Shown here: piece by piece, positions 31,117 through 41,453 of the stretch
How positions within the stretch are numbered: the stretch's first letter is position 1
Layout: every line of letters begins with the position of its first letter
NCBI GenBank assembly: GCA_965240325.2
Contig: OZ251244.1
Location: 744,001 to 808,000, forward strand
DNA length: 64,000 bases
Source of the DNA: Rebecca billardiae RCC1528
Taxonomy: Eukaryota > Haptophyta
Direction of reading: 5' to 3'
Notes under the pieces: model-generated
Told to the model about the DNA's origin: nothing
Seen by the model: the letters and a program-made list of their open reading frames with translations, nothing else
Databases searched by the model: none
Program-made: the position numbers and the translations under genes

Positions 31117-32760
31117 TCACGCGGCGAACTGCCGAAGCACTTGGCTGGTCGCGAGCACCATGGCGACCGTGCCGGCGACAAGCAGCACGCACAGGCCGGC
31201 ACGCTCGACGAGCGAGCCGCCGGTGCCGCCGAATTCGCCACCGACGGCCGCGTCCGTGCCGGAGAGCGCACTCGCATCCGCCACGGCCGATGGCGACTGC
31301 GCGCCCCAGCCGAGCCCCGCGGCGCGCGCGCGATCGAGCCCGAGCCCGATCGCGGCGGGCAGGATGTAAGTAATCGTGGTGCCGAGCAGCGCGCCGCGGA
31401 TGGCCACCACGAAGAGAAGGTGCGACGCCGCGAAGAGGCCGAGACCGGTGGTCGCGCCGAAGAGGAGGAGCGTGAGCCGAGTGTCGATGGCGCGCGCGCG
31501 CTCGGCCGGCACGTCGCCCGGCTGCTCCTCGCCCACCAGCGCGCGGCCGATGCTCGCGCCGAGCACGCCGGAGGAGAGCACACCCTTCAGAGCAATCACG
31601 ATCAGGAGATAGGAGACCACCACGCCAAACGCCGTGGCGAGCTGCGCGACGCGGCCGAGCGGGTCGGCGGCGGCGAAGGCGTTGAGCGCGAACGGGGTGA
31701 CCGCGTCGCCGAACAGGACGTGCGTCGCGAGCATGATCACCCCGTAGCACGCGCTCGCGACGGAGAACGCCGCGAACGTCACCATGCTGAACTTGAGAGG
31801 CCCCGTGTCGCGCAGTTCCCGGAAGTATCGCGGGACGTCGACGTGGCACATGTAGGCCGTGCTCATCGCGCCGAGCAGGCGGAGGACGGACGAGCCCGTC
31901 ACGGCGGGGAGGGCGGTGCTCGCCGTCGCGGCGAGCGCCGCCGCCGAGTCCGCGAAGTACGCCCCGCCCTCCACGTAGGTGCCGTCGACCGCGCGGAGGA
32001 CGACAATGGCGGCGCTGGCAAATTTGGCGAGGACGCCGGCCGCCGAGCTCGGCGCGAGGCTGGCGATGTCGCGCCAGGTGAGCAGCGCGCTGAGGAGGAA
32101 GGGCGCGGTGGCGAGGACGGCGAAGCGCTTCGGGTCGGCCGCGAGCCAGGGCACGTGCGCCAGCGCGCCGCCGAGCGCGCTCTCCGGGCCGAGCGGCATG
32201 ACTGGCGCCAGCAGGTTGCCAAGCGCAATCTGGAGTTGCGTGATCACGCCGACTGTGTAGATGGTGATGAGGATCTGCGGCAGCTGGCGGGGCAGGTTGA
32301 GCGGTGGCCCTGCGCGCGTCCACAGCTCGTCCAGCGACCGCGCCCCCGTCCGCGCGCAGAACAGCCCGATCAGTGCGAACGTGATTGCGCCGCCGGCGCC
32401 AAGCCCACCGACGAGGCCAAGCTTGGCCGGTAGGGCGACACCGCTCGCGCTCGCGGGCAAGCAGTAGATGCCTGTGCCGATCATCATGTTGAAAATGACG
32501 CCTACCATGGCGAGCGACGAGATGCCCGGCGCAGCACCCTCGTCCGCCGCAGGCTTCTCCGCGTCCTCCGCGAGCGATACATGCGCACGCGTGCGCGACG
32601 GCGCGTGCGACACAGCACGGCGGTGGAGAGCGCGGCCAGTGACAGCCGTGCGACCGCTATAGAATGCTGGACGGACGAGCGACGGACGAAGCAGCGCGCT
32701 CTCGCATCCGCCCGCAGCGAGCACGACAACGAGCGCGGCGGCGAGTGCCAGCCGCGGCAT
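31117..32760 (-). CDS. Amino-acid transporter (AAAP/Aa_trans family)
   Basis: Single exon, 547 residues, intact start and stop. The first 25 residues (MPRLALAAALVVVLAAGGC) form a signal-like hydrophobic stretch followed by an Arg/Ser-rich segment up to about residue 65, a layout seen in bipartite plastid-targeted proteins. A tonoplast or other membrane location is equally possible. About 11 membrane segments follow, beginning MVGVIFNMMIGTGIYCLPAS, the conserved first helix break of AAAP carriers. Later motifs AYMCHVDVPRYFRELRD and VVSYLLIVIALKGVL match the family's helix 6-8 region. It should move amino acids with protons or sodium; the substrate cannot be told. It lies 213 bp downstream of the lamin-tail gene on the same strand. 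Confidence 0.8.
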   Translation of the reverse strand: MPRLALAAALVVVLAAGGCESALLRPSLVRPAFYSGRTAVTGRALHRRAVSHAPSRTRAHVSLAEDAEKPAADEGAAPGISSLAMVGVIFNMMIGTGIYCLPASASGVALPAKLGLVGGLGAGGAITFALIGLFCARTGARSLDELWTRAGPPLNLPRQLPQILITIYTVGVITQLQIALGNLLAPVMPLGPESALGGALAHVPWLAADPKRFAVLATAPFLLSALLTWRDIASLAPSSAAGVLAKFASAAIVVLRAVDGTYVEGGAYFADSAAALAATASTALPAVTGSSVLRLLGAMSTAYMCHVDVPRYFRELRDTGPLKFSMVTFAAFSVASACYGVIMLATHVLFGDAVTPFALNAFAAADPLGRVAQLATAFGVVVSYLLIVIALKGVLSSGVLGASIGRALVGEEQPGDVPAERARAIDTRLTLLLFGATTGLGLFAASHLLFVVAIRGALLGTTITYILPAAIGLGLDRARAAGLGWGAQSPSAVADASALSGTDAAVGGEFGGTGGSLVERAGLCVLLVAGTVAMVLATSQVLRQFAA

Positions 32761-32973
32761 GGTTGTCGCCGTTCGCGCGCGGTCGGCGGAGCCGGCGATG
32801 ACAACCGATTGAACGGCCGTCCAATCGGAACGCGCGAATGTCTAGCTGCTGACTGCTCCGGAGGTTCGTCGAGGTTTGCTGAATGATTGCTGGTACTTAC
32901 ATGCAAGTCCGCGCCGGGACGATGGCGGCGGCAAGGTTGCGCGACGCGCTCTACCATCATCATGGCGCTACCG

Positions 32974-35096
32974 CTATGCCTTGACCGCTGACGGCGCTGT
33001 CGACGCGTCGCGTGGCGGCGGCGCTGTTGCGGCTGGGGGCACCGGCGGTAGCGCCGACGCATCGACCAGCTCATCGCCCTGCACGACGAGCCCGGTCACG
33101 AGCACGCCGTCGTCGCGGTACGGCGGCTCGCTGTTATCGTGCCAGGCGCTCGCACCCGCGATCGAGGCACCGCCATTGGTTGGCAGGCCCTGCGGCGCGC
33201 CCCTCGAGGATGGCAACGTTGGCTGGGCAGCCTGCAGCTGCAACGCGACAGTGCGGAAGGGTGCGCGCGAGCGAGCGTACGTGGGTGATGGTGAGCGCGA
33301 GGGTCTCTTCCCCGAGAGGACGCGTGTACTTCCCCGCGGCAGCGTCGAAGGCGCACGCGCGCGCGCACCTCCACGGCGGCGTGATTCCCGCCCGCGGCCG
33401 CGGCGGCGACCGTCGCTGCAGGTCGCCGCCTCGGCCTGGCGCGCGCGCGAGCGTACAGGGGACAGCGCGGCCAGAGGCAGCAGCACGCGAGGGCCGCTGC
33501 GACCGCGATGGCAATGGCGATGGCTGCGGCGACCACGACCCACTCTGCGGCCGTGAGGCCCGCGACAGTCCCCTCGCCGTGCGCGGCGGGCACGCGCGCA
33601 CCGTTCCCGTCGCTCCCACCGCCTCCGTCGCCACTGCCGCTGCCCGACCCTCCACGGCCGCCGCCACCGTCAGCGCTGCCGCCATCCGTTGCTTGCGGCG
33701 GCGACGGCGGTGGCCATGGCATTCCCTCCGACTCCTCGGCGTGGAAGCGGTGCTCGGTCACATTGGCCGTCTCCAGCACCAGCCACTCGGAGTCGGCGGC
33801 GGATGACCCGTCGGATGATTCCCAGTCTCCGCAGTTTCCCCAGTGCACGCCGGGCCTGCGCACGAGCGTGCGCGTCCGCGTGGCTCCGTCGACACCCGCC
33901 ACCGCCCAGCCCGCGCCGGCGCCGCTCAGCGGCGCGCCGCTCATGTTGCCAACCTGGTCGAGCAGCTGGCCACCCGCACGCCACACCAGCGCGATCGCGT
34001 CGGTACCGTCCCCGAGCGCTGCCCACACGACGTCGGAGACCGAGAGCACCTCGGAGGCCGCGCGGTAGTCGGCGAGAACGAACGTGGCGCGCGGCGCGAT
34101 CCGCGCTTGCGCTCGGATATTGAAGGCGCGCGTGGCGCCGTCGGCGCACCCGTCGCGGCACGAGAGGAGGCGCAGCTCTGAGGCGTCGATGGGCGCGGAG
34201 CAGCCGTTGTAGAGCTCGACGTACCGATCGTACCCACTCACTCCCGCAGCCTCCGTGGCATTGGGGCCAGACCCGCCACCGCCGCCGGCGTCGCCGCCCT
34301 CCGGCAGATCCGACCGGCCGAAGAAGAGTTCGGAAATGAACACGCAGCCCCAGGCGCACACGCCGGGCGGCGCGGGCGAGTGCGGCGGGAATGGCGGCGG
34401 CGAGGGCGAGCCGCCACCGTCGTGCGAGCCGAGCGAGCCTGCGAGCCGCGAGGGCTCGGCGGGCTGCAGCTCCCACTCCGAGCTCGCCGGGTCAGCGCCC
34501 GCCGATGCCGCCCAGTCGCCGCAGTTGCCGCCGGCCACGGCGGCACGGCGCACTGCAATCGCGCCTGAGAGGGCGTCGCGCACGCCACCGACGAGGATAC
34601 CGTCACGCTGGATGTCCGCGGGCTCGGGTTCGGGCTCGCCGATCGCGTCGAGCACCGTGGACGCGTTGAACTCGCCCTGATACAGAGCGAACGTGTCGGT
34701 GGCGTTGCCGGCGCCCAGGCCCTCCCAGAGCCCGTAACGAAACGGGAGCGCGGCCCTCACGGCCTCGCTCGCGTTGGCGTGGGCGAGCACGAACGACTGC
34801 CCCGGGTGCAGCTCGTACCCGTCGGGCAGCTGGACGGAGTCCTCGTCCACGCCAGGCGCGCGCGTCGGGCAGCCGCCGTAACAGACGCGCAGGCTGTAGT
34901 CCCCGAGATCCACCGTCGAGGCGCACACGCTGTGCAGCTCGAGCACGCGGTCGGCGCCCGCGCCGGAGTAGATCTCCGAGAAGAAGACGCAGCTGCGCGC
35001 CGCCAGCCCGCATGCGGGCGCTCCCGGGCGCGCGAGCAGCAACACGAGCCCCACGGCTGCCCTGATGTGGCTCAGGCGGCCGTGTGTCTCCGCCAT
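32974..35096 (-). CDS. Type I membrane protein with two lamin-tail-like domains
   Basis: Two exons, 35096-33369 and 33237-32974, intron 33238-33368 (donor GTGCGCGCGC, acceptor CGTTGCAG, phase 0); 663 residues. The start MAETHGRLSHIRAAVGLVLL is a signal peptide. Two modules follow, each opening with a lamin-tail-like strand (CVFFSEIYSGAGADRVLELH; CVFISELFFGRSDLP then YDRYVELYNGCSA) and each closing with NCGDW...SEW (GGNCGDWAAS...SSEWELQ; WGNCGDWESS...DSEWLVLE). A Ser/Pro-rich hinge separates them. A single membrane helix (VVVAAAIAIAIAVAAALACC) lies near residue 545, with a cytoplasmic tail of about 115 residues. Multiple Asn-x-Ser/Thr sites suggest glycosylation. Lamin-tail domains outside lamins are often in secreted or surface proteins; function here is unknown. 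Confidence 0.75.
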
Positions 35097-35166
35097 TGCT
35101 CGCCGGCAAGGCGGCAACGCCTTCGCCCTCCGCTTGGGCGCGCCTCCGCCCACCTGCCGCGTCAGG
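35097..35166. promoter_or_regulatory. 70-bp divergent promoter
   Basis: The lamin-tail gene (minus) and the F-box/RCC1 gene (plus) start only 70 bases apart by the chosen ATGs, so their 5' leaders probably overlap. No core element was recognised. Confidence 0.35.
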
Positions 35167-36755
35167 ATGGCGGCTTCCAGCACCCACGATGCGCACGCGG
35201 CGCGCAAACCGGCGGCGATGTGCCTCGCGGACATGCCGGCCGAGGTCATCGAGCGCATACTGACGAGTGTGTCTGACCTGCGCACACTCATGGCCGCCAA
35301 CGCCACCTCTCGCCTCTTCCACGGCGCCCCTGGCGGCCGCTCGCCGGTCGAGCACGCGCTGCGCGAACGTGCGCGCGCGCGCGGGCATGAGCGCGCCCTT
35401 TTGGCGGCGCTACCCCCTGGCGTGTGCAGCTGGACGTCCGAGCTGTTCGCTCGCGAGCGCTTGCTTCAGCTCGCCCACACGCACCGCCATGTCGTCGCTT
35501 GCGGGCGGGCGGATCAAACAGTAGCCAGCGCCGCGCTGAGCGCGTTTGTGGACGCGGAGGGCGGGCTGCACACGTGCGGCGAGGAGGAGGCGCGGGACGA
35601 GGACACTGGGCGGTCGACGGGCGAGTACGGCGCGATGGCGGCACTGGGTCACGGAGGCGTACGCCCCACGTGCTCGTGCCCACGCGCGTCGCCTCGCTCA
35701 GCGCGGTGCGCTTGGTCGCGGTGGCCGCTGGCTGGGCCCACCTGCTCACGCTGAGCGAAGCTGGGACAGTGTACACGTGCGGCGAGAACGGAGCCGGCCA
35801 ACTGGGGATGCGTGACGTGCTGGAGCGGCGCACATTCTGCGAGGTCAAATTCACCGCGAGCGAATACCTCGTATGCATTGCCGCAGGCTTGGACCACAGC
35901 CTCGCGCTCACCGCCGCCGGAAGTGTGTACAGCTGGGGCCACAACAACCACGGCCAGCTCGGCCACGGCGACACGAAGGAGCGGTGGGAGCCGACGCGCG
36001 TCGAGGCGCTGGACGGCGTGCGCGTGGGTGGGCTCGTTGCGGGGGGCATGCACACGCTCATGCTGTCAGCAGGTGGTGCTGTCTACTCGTGTGGCAATGG
36101 CCGCTGGGGCCAGCTGGGCCACCGTGACGAGCAGGATCAGCTCACGCCAAGGCGCATCGAGGCGCTTGTGGGCGTGCGCGCCGTGCACGTGAGCGCGGGC
36201 AATGAGCACAACCTGGTGGTGGACGCGGAGGGTGGCGCATACTCGTTCGGTGGAACAAATAATAACTCTGAGCTCGGACACAATGGCGACGTTGGCGACG
36301 ATAGCGACGATAACGACGACGATGCTGCTGGTTTTTGGGCGCCCACTCGCATTGAAGCCTTGGCAGCCGTGCACGCGGTACGCGCGTGCGCTGGCCACTC
36401 TGGCAGTGCCGTTGTGTGTGCGCGTGGCCGGGTGTACGCGTTCGGAAACAACGGGTACGGGCAGCTGTGTGGCGGAGACTGCGACGACGACCGACCGCCG
36501 GCTCCAGTGCAGGTATTCCGGCGTGCGCGTGTGCTCGACGTTGCGCTGGGTGACGACGGCCACGCGCTGTACGTCACAGCGGACGGGGCAGTGTACTCGT
36601 GCGGCGAGCACACGGCTGCGCGCGGCCTCGGCGTGAGCGCTGCCGACTACGAGGATGAGCAGGGTGAACGAATCTACGCACAGCACTGGCTCACGCGCAT
36701 CGAGCAGCTGCCGCGCCTTGGCTCAGGGCCGCTGATGAGCAGCTGCTACTGCTAG
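35167..36755 (+). CDS. F-box / RCC1-repeat protein with a frameshift
   Basis: The frame from ATG 35167 gives an F-box-like N-terminus ([20 protein letters not shown]) and the first RCC1-like blade ([27 protein letters not shown]). The continuation lies in the next frame: [20 protein letters not shown] and then at least five RCC1 repeats ([80 protein letters not shown]) to the stop at 36753-36755. The switch falls at the CCCC run 35664-35667; one extra base there would give an unbroken protein of about 530 residues. No intron fits. Either a sequencing/assembly slip or a real disabling mutation. Such proteins are usually substrate adaptors of SCF ubiquitin ligases with a seven-bladed propeller. 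In-frame ATG 35218 is an alternative start. Confidence 0.75.
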
Positions 36756-36996
36756 TGCCCAGGCATGTCGTGGAGGCAGGCATGTGTCTGTCATACATGA
36801 GCATAGAATGGTGATGAGATGGCGCCATGGCGGGTACCTAGCGGGCGGGCTAGCACCAGTTGATGACGACTGCCGCCGCCGACGGCTCCGGCCACGGGCG
36901 TGCGTGCTCCGGACGCCGCACGGCTGGCGTCCGCCGCAGTGCTTGCGTCGCGCGGACGAGCCAACGGACTCGCAAGAGGAGGGCTCGCCGATCGGG

Positions 36997-38640
36997 ATGG
37001 CTCCCGCGAGCGCGCCTTCGCCGCCGGGCGGGGCCGCGCGGCCGATCGTGCAGCTCGACGAGCTGACGATCAACCGCATCGCCGCGGGCGAGGTGATCCA
37101 TCGCCCCGCCTCCGCCGTCAAGGAGATGCTGGAGAACTGCATCGACGCCGGCGCGCGATCCGTGACGATCAGCGCGTCCTCCGGCGGCCTCAAGCTGCTC
37201 GAGATCGCGGACGACGGGCGCGGCATCGCGCGCGAGGACCTGCCGCTCGTGTGCGAGCGCTTCGCGACCAGCAAGCTGCACACGTACACCGACCTCGAGA
37301 CCATCGCCACCTTCGGCTTCCGCGGCGAGGCGCTCGCGTCGATCTCCCACGTCGCTCATGTCTCTGTGACCTCGATGCCCGAGGGCGCGCCGTGCGCGTA
37401 CCGCGCGACGTACGCGGACGGCAAGCTCGTGCCCGAGGCCGGGGGCGCCTCCGCCGACCCGCGACCGTGCGCGCGCACGCGCGGCACGACCATCACCGTC
37501 CAGGACCTCTTCTACAACGCGCCGGCTCGGCTGAAGGCGATGCGCTCCGCCTCTGAGGAGTATGGGCGCATCCTGGACGTGCGCGCGCGCGCGCGGGCTG
37601 TGCGCGCGCGCGGGCAGGCAGGCGGCGGCGGGGCTCGAGAGCGCCGACGCCCGCCCGCTAGCCTGCCCGCCGCCTTGCGCGCCGACGGCCCGCAGCCCTG
37701 ACCCTGGTCGCTTTGCGCCCGCTGCCCCGCTGGCACTTGCGTCCTGCAAACACGCGCGCGCCGCGCGCACACAAACGCGCGCGCCGCGCGCACACAGGTC
37801 GTGGGCAAATACGCGATCGCTTACCCGGAGGTGAGCGTCGCGTGCCGCAAGGTGGGCGCCGGCGGCGGCGCGAGCGGCGCTTCCGCCGAGCTGCACACGC
37901 GCGCGGCCGGCGACGCGACCGCGGCGGTGCGCTCTGTGTACGGCGCGGCGATCGCTCGCGAGCTGCTGACTGCGGCAGCGGAGTCCGAGCTCGAGCCATC
38001 CTCACTGCCGGTGCGCGTGGCGGGCCGCGGGGCGGCGGCGCGGCCCGGCGCGGCGCCGCCCACGCTGCGGCTACGGCTGCTCTGCACCAACGCCAACTTC
38101 TCCGCCAAGAAGGTCTCCACGATCATCTTCGTCAACGGCCGGCTGGTCGAGTGCGCGCCGGTGCGGCACGCGCTTGAGCGCGAGTACGAACCGTTCCTGC
38201 CGCGGGGCTCGCACCCCTGGGCGCTCGTCCAGATCGACGTGCCGCCCGAGCGGGTGCGCGCTGCACTGCACGCGCTGCTCTGCGCGCGCTGCGCGTGCGT
38301 GACGGGCGCGCGGGCCCGCGCGCCCGCGCCGCCGAGCGCCACGCGCCACGCCCCGCGGCGCAACCGCCAGTCTGGTGCGCGTCAGGCGGGGTGCCCTGAC
38401 AAGCACCGTGCCGCGCGCGCGCGTGCGGCGCGTGCCGCTCGCAGGTTGACGTGAACGTGCACCCGACCAAGGCGGACGTGCACCTGGCCGACGAGTCGGA
38501 GGTACGCGCCTGCGCCCGCGCACCGGCCCCAATGCACCTCTGCTCGCCCCTTCTGAGGAGAGTCTGCGCTTGCTCGCTCGCGGCTGGGTGTTACACATGC
38601 GTGTGACATGTGTGTGTGTGCGAGTGTTCGTGTGTGTGTG

Positions 38641-38680
<40 letters not shown>

Positions 38681-41139
38681 CATGTGTGCTCAAGAGAGAG
38701 AGAAGGGCGGGCGAGATGCGCATCTCCACGCGCGGCCGGCGCCTCGAGCGCGCGCGTGCACCCAGGGCGCGTGCGTGCGCACACGCGCGTGCCGGCACGC
38801 GTGGGCGCGCCCAGCGCATCAGCGCGGTGGTAACGCGCGCCGGCGCCGGCGCCGCGCGGCGCGCGCCGCGCTCCGCGCCCATTTGCGTGCGCACGCAGGC
38901 GGTTTCGCTGCTTCAGGCGACGCTGCGCGACACGCTGGCGAACGCCAACGCCTCGCGGACCTTCGCCACCGTCTCGCAGCTGCCACCGGCGCCGCAGCTC
39001 GTTCAGACCACTCTTGGCGCGGCCCGCAAGCGCCGCGCCGACGAGGCTGACGACTGCGGCACGGGCGCGGCAGTCGGGGCGTGTGCTGCCGCGGGCGGCG
39101 CTGGCGCGGCGGCGGCGTCGCGCGCGCTCGTCGCCCCGGATGGCGCCGGCGCTGCGGCTCTCGGCGCGCACGGCGGCGCGCGCGCAGGTGCGGTGGCGCC
39201 GAGCGCCGCCGGTGTGGCCGGCACGCCCCGTGACGCGCTGCTCGGAGCGCCGAGCGCCTTTCGGCGAGGCGACGACGACGGCTCGGCGACACCTGCGGAG
39301 GAGGAGGCCACGCAGGCCTCCTCCGCCTGCGTGCCGGACCCCGCGGCGTCGCAGCGTGGCGGCAGCGTGCCGAGTGGGCCGTCGCCCGGCGGCGGCGCGG
39401 GTCCGCCATCGCCGCCGCCCATGCTCACGATCGCCGAGCTCGGCGGCCTGGCGTTCGGCGGCGAGGAGTCCGGGGACGGAGACCCGTTTGCGCTGCCGAC
39501 CGGTGGCGCCGGCGATGGCGACACGTGGGCGGCGGACGAGGACGGTCGTGGCGGCGGCCGCTCGAAGAAGAAGACGCGGACGCTCGGGGGCGCGGACGGC
39601 GGCGCGCGCGCCGAGCCGCCGGCGCCAGTTTACCCGCAGCATGCCGTGCGCGTGAACCGAGCGTCGCAGCGCGGCGCGCTCGACGCGTTCGTCGTGCGCT
39701 CGCGCGCGGCGCCAGAGTCGCGCGCGGCGCCGGGGCCCGAGCACGGCGCGGCGCCAGAGCGCGGCGGCACGGCGGCGTGGGCGCACGCAGTCGAGCGCGT
39801 GGACGCCGACGATGAGCTACACGGCGCGCTCACCGTCGTCAGCGCCACGCCGCCAAGCGCCGCGCTGCCGCACGGCGCCCGCCACGGCAACGCAGACAGC
39901 GGAAGCCCCGGACTCGACGGCGGCGGCAGCGGCGGCGGCAGCGGCCTCGGAGGCGGCCGCGCTCCCGATGGGGCGGGCGACCGCGACGACGGTGACGCGT
40001 CCGCCGACGCCGCGGGCACGGGCGCGGAGGCCGCGCGTGCGGCCGCAGCCGGCCTGGCGCATGCAGCCAGCGGCCGGCGGGCGGCGGTGGTGCCCTCTGC
40101 TCACAGACTGGCGGGCGCAGCACCGGGCGGGGAGGCCGCGCGCAGCGGCGCCTGCGACGGCGCGGGGGATGGCGCGGGTGCCCGCGACAGCGGAGGCGGC
40201 GCGCTCCGCGTGGCGGACGTCTCCGGCTGTGCGAGCACGCGCAGCGCGGCACTCGGCTCGGCGATCGAGGCAGACTGTGGGCGCAGCGCGTGTCCGCTCA
40301 CCTCCATCCGCGAGCTCCGCGCCGCCGTCGACGCCCAGCGCCACGCCGGGCTCACCTCCGCCCTGGGCGCCTCCGTCTGGGTCGGCTCGGTCGACGAGCG
40401 CGCCTTCCTCACGCAGGAGGGTACCCGGCTTCTACTCATCAACGCGCAGTCTGTAACTGCCGAGCTCTTCTATCAGCTCGCGCTGAGCAAGTGGGGCGAG
40501 GCCGTACCCATTCACTTTGCAGCGCCCGTGCCGCTCGAGGCGCTCGCGACGCTCGCCGTGCGCGCGGCCGCGGGCGCGACGCACGGCGGCGCGCCCGCCG
40601 CCGCCGAGCTCGAAAGCGCCGGCGCGCCCGCCGCGCTCGAGCCGACGGCTGCGGAGGCGGCGCAGGTGCGAGCGATTGTCTCGCTGCTCGAGGCCAAGGC
40701 GGAGATGCTCCACGAGTACCTCTCCGTCGTGGTCGCGGGCGGCTGCCTCGCCGCCCTCCCCCAGCTCGTGACCGGGTACGTGCCGCCGCTCTCGCGCCTC
40801 CCCGAGTTCCTACTGACGCTCGCGACCGACGTGAATTGGGCGGAGGAGAAGCCGTGCTTTGAGGGCCTCGCGCGCGCTCTGGGCGCGCTGTACGCTGTGC
40901 GCATGCCGGAGCAGCGGCTCAGCGCGCGCGAGGAGCGCGAGGCGCGCGCGCGCGGCAGCGTGCGCGAGAGTGCCGCCGAGGGCGAGTGCGAGGGCGCCGA
41001 CTGGACGCTGCGGCACGTCGTGCTGCCGCGGCTCGGCCGCGCGACGTGCTACGCGCCGCCTTCGCGGCACGCGCGCGACGGCACGGTCACGCAGGTGGCG
41101 TGCACGCAGACGCTCTACCGTATCTTCGAGCGCTGCTGA
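36997..41139 (+). CDS. MLH1: DNA mismatch repair protein MLH1
   Basis: Four exons: 36997-37578, 37798-38253, 38445-38501 and 38899-41139, all introns phase 0; 1111 residues against about 750 in most species. GHKL ATPase motifs are intact: [20 protein letters not shown] (catalytic Glu43 and Mg-binding Asn47, equivalent to human Glu34/Asn38), ADDGRGI and TFGFRGEAL. Spliced joins give [20 protein letters not shown] and the 19-codon exon [19 protein letters not shown]. The C-terminal dimerisation domain (ADVDAQR-type start near 40.3 kb, [20 protein letters not shown]) ends in the MLH1 hallmark FERC. The extra length is a roughly 470-residue Gly/Ala/Ser-rich linker between the halves. It functions in the nucleus with a PMS-type partner to trigger strand excision at mismatches. 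The start was chosen as the ATG nearest the conserved domain. Confidence 0.95.
38630..38677 (+). repeat. (GT)n microsatellite in MLH1 intron 3
   Basis: A nearly pure GT run with one interruption, inside the 38502-38898 intron, the longest intron seen in this window. Confidence 0.9.
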
Positions 41140-41453
41140 GCCTGGGGGCACAGCCAGCCGCGCGGCCGCTCGTCCAGCTGGTGGGGGCCTCGTGGCGGTG
41201 AGTCGGGCCTGCGCAACGATCGCCGCTAGTGGCGACCTGCCGTCGTAGTCCTGACTGTCGTCAAACTACGACTGTCGTCGCTGCTTCCTTTCATTGTTCG
41301 ATCCGTCTTTGACCATTGACCAACGTTTTACTGTAGCTTTGCACTGGAGCACCGCGGTGGGCGAGCCAGCCCACTTCGCCCGCAATGGCGGCGATCTAGC
41401 GACCGCCTGGGCCGAGCCAACCCCCCGGGACCCGCACGGTTTGCGGGCCGTCG
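41140..41453. other. Intergenic segment between MLH1 and the polycystin-like gene
   Basis: A 314-base spacer with a less GC-rich stretch (41240-41340) that probably includes the MLH1 transcript end and the promoter of the next gene. No feature was recognised in it. Confidence 0.5.

Noticed and set aside
33416-33456. Alternative short intron in the lamin-tail gene
   Set aside because: Only 41 bases, far below the other introns here; the 33238-33368 intron gives the same C-terminus with a typical donor, length and phase.
38600-38690. Possible regulatory or CRISPR-like repeat
   Set aside because: It is a simple GT microsatellite in an intron; no spaced direct repeats with unique spacers exist anywhere in the window.
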